A DNA stretch of 64,000 bases from the NCBI GenBank assembly GCA_027972325.1, contig JAPMOS010000023.1, positions 320,001 to 384,000 of the forward strand. The letters are read 5' to 3'. A program made the position numbers and the translations under genes. Positions 63,838 to 64,000 of this stretch are shown piece after piece. This DNA is from Paratrimastix pyriformis (taxonomy: Eukaryota; Preaxostyla; Paratrimastigidae). The notes beneath the pieces were generated by a model. The model did not search any database. It was not told the origin of the DNA and was given only the letters and a program-made list of their open reading frames with translations. Position 1 is the stretch's first letter, and every line of letters begins with the position of its first letter.

Positions 63838-64000
63838 TGCGGGCCTTGATGATGGTGGCCGTCTCGAGCATCTCGGCCATGAAGGTGGAGACGCCCCGCA
63901 GGAGGGAGTCCCCGGCCCCCACCCGGGCCAGGATCCGGTCCCGCACCGAGATCTGCTCCCCCGCGCCCCCCACCGGCAGCCCCACGATGGCAGGTGAGGC
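62399..64000 (-). CDS. MSH2: DNA mismatch repair protein MSH2, C-terminal part (runs off the right edge)
   Basis: The ATPase half of the MutS homologue that pairs with MSH6 or MSH3. On the minus strand, [62 protein letters not shown] (Walker B and signature), [45 protein letters not shown] match MSH2 specifically ([13 protein letters not shown]). The protein ends with an Ala/Pro/Gln-rich tail. Walker A lies beyond the window. The intron between ETATIIK and [14 protein letters not shown] keeps the family's spacing exactly if it starts GCCCGC (63844 downward to 63628), a GC-AG version of the window's GTCCGC; otherwise it starts GTGTGT and adds four residues. Introns are filled with CA, poly-C and GGGGCGGC arrays. 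Confidence 0.9.
63378..63480 (+). repeat. (GGGGCGGC)n array in an MSH2 intron
   Basis: About 70 bp of GGGGCGGC units on the plus strand, passing into GGGC units. On the sense strand it is C-rich. Confidence 0.9.
63745..63835 (+). repeat. (CA)n / CACGCA array in an MSH2 intron
   Basis: On the sense strand this is a GT array that begins within a few bases of the donor site of the putative GC-AG intron. Confidence 0.9.

Overview
The window is nuclear DNA from an unidentified, GC-rich, intron-rich unicellular eukaryote. The evidence is interrupted GT-AG genes for TFIIH, Elongator, CORVET, spliceosome and mismatch-repair proteins, LINE retrotransposons, and dense microsatellites. I cannot name the lineage. 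Gene models below were spliced by hand from protein-family conservation and reading-frame continuity; exon edges in the most repetitive introns are approximate.

Layout. 1-3036: 3' part of a gene with CTF-x-P repeats (+). 3037-9500: accessory zone with an 845-bp terminal-inverted-repeat element, two head-to-head 5'-truncated LINEs and an inverted dispersed repeat. About 10.8-12.1 kb: a kinase-like gene of Crinkler-like layout. 12.1-14.3 kb: non-coding, with a roughly 410-bp CA microsatellite. From 14.3 kb on, genes are packed: RluA-type pseudouridine synthase (-) and EXD1-like exonuclease (+), SPFH/band 7 protein (-), CWC25 (-) and an IFI6/IFI27-like protein (+), ELP3 (-) and XPD/ERCC2 (+), a membrane-anchored alpha/beta hydrolase (-), an AlbA_2 (Schlafen-type) plus zinc-finger protein (+), MTHFR (+), a beta-helix surface protein (+), a RING-CH E3 ligase (-) and VPS3/TGFBRAP1 (+), an orphan multi-TM protein (-) and a plant-type Nudix ADP-sugar diphosphatase (+), a histidine acid phosphatase (+), and the C-terminal part of MSH2 (-, running off the end).

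Most interesting signals. (1) Introns across the window share a 5' splice signal GTCYGY (GTCTGT in AT-richer gene starts, GTCCGC in GC-rich gene ends) instead of GTRAGT. The 3' splice site is usually preceded by a G/T-rich run, not a pyrimidine tract. (2) Most genes rise steeply in GC from start to stop codon, and only the downstream introns are swollen by poly-C tracts and minisatellites. (3) Five divergent gene pairs have start codons only about 52-150 bp apart. Four of the five gaps carry a [GC]CGGAA[AG] motif. (4) An AlbA_2 plus C2H2 zinc-finger fusion appears new to me.

The conserved genes are housekeeping and unrelated in pathway (transcription/NER, tRNA modification, folate, endosomal tethering, mismatch repair). 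No operon-like functional cluster is seen.
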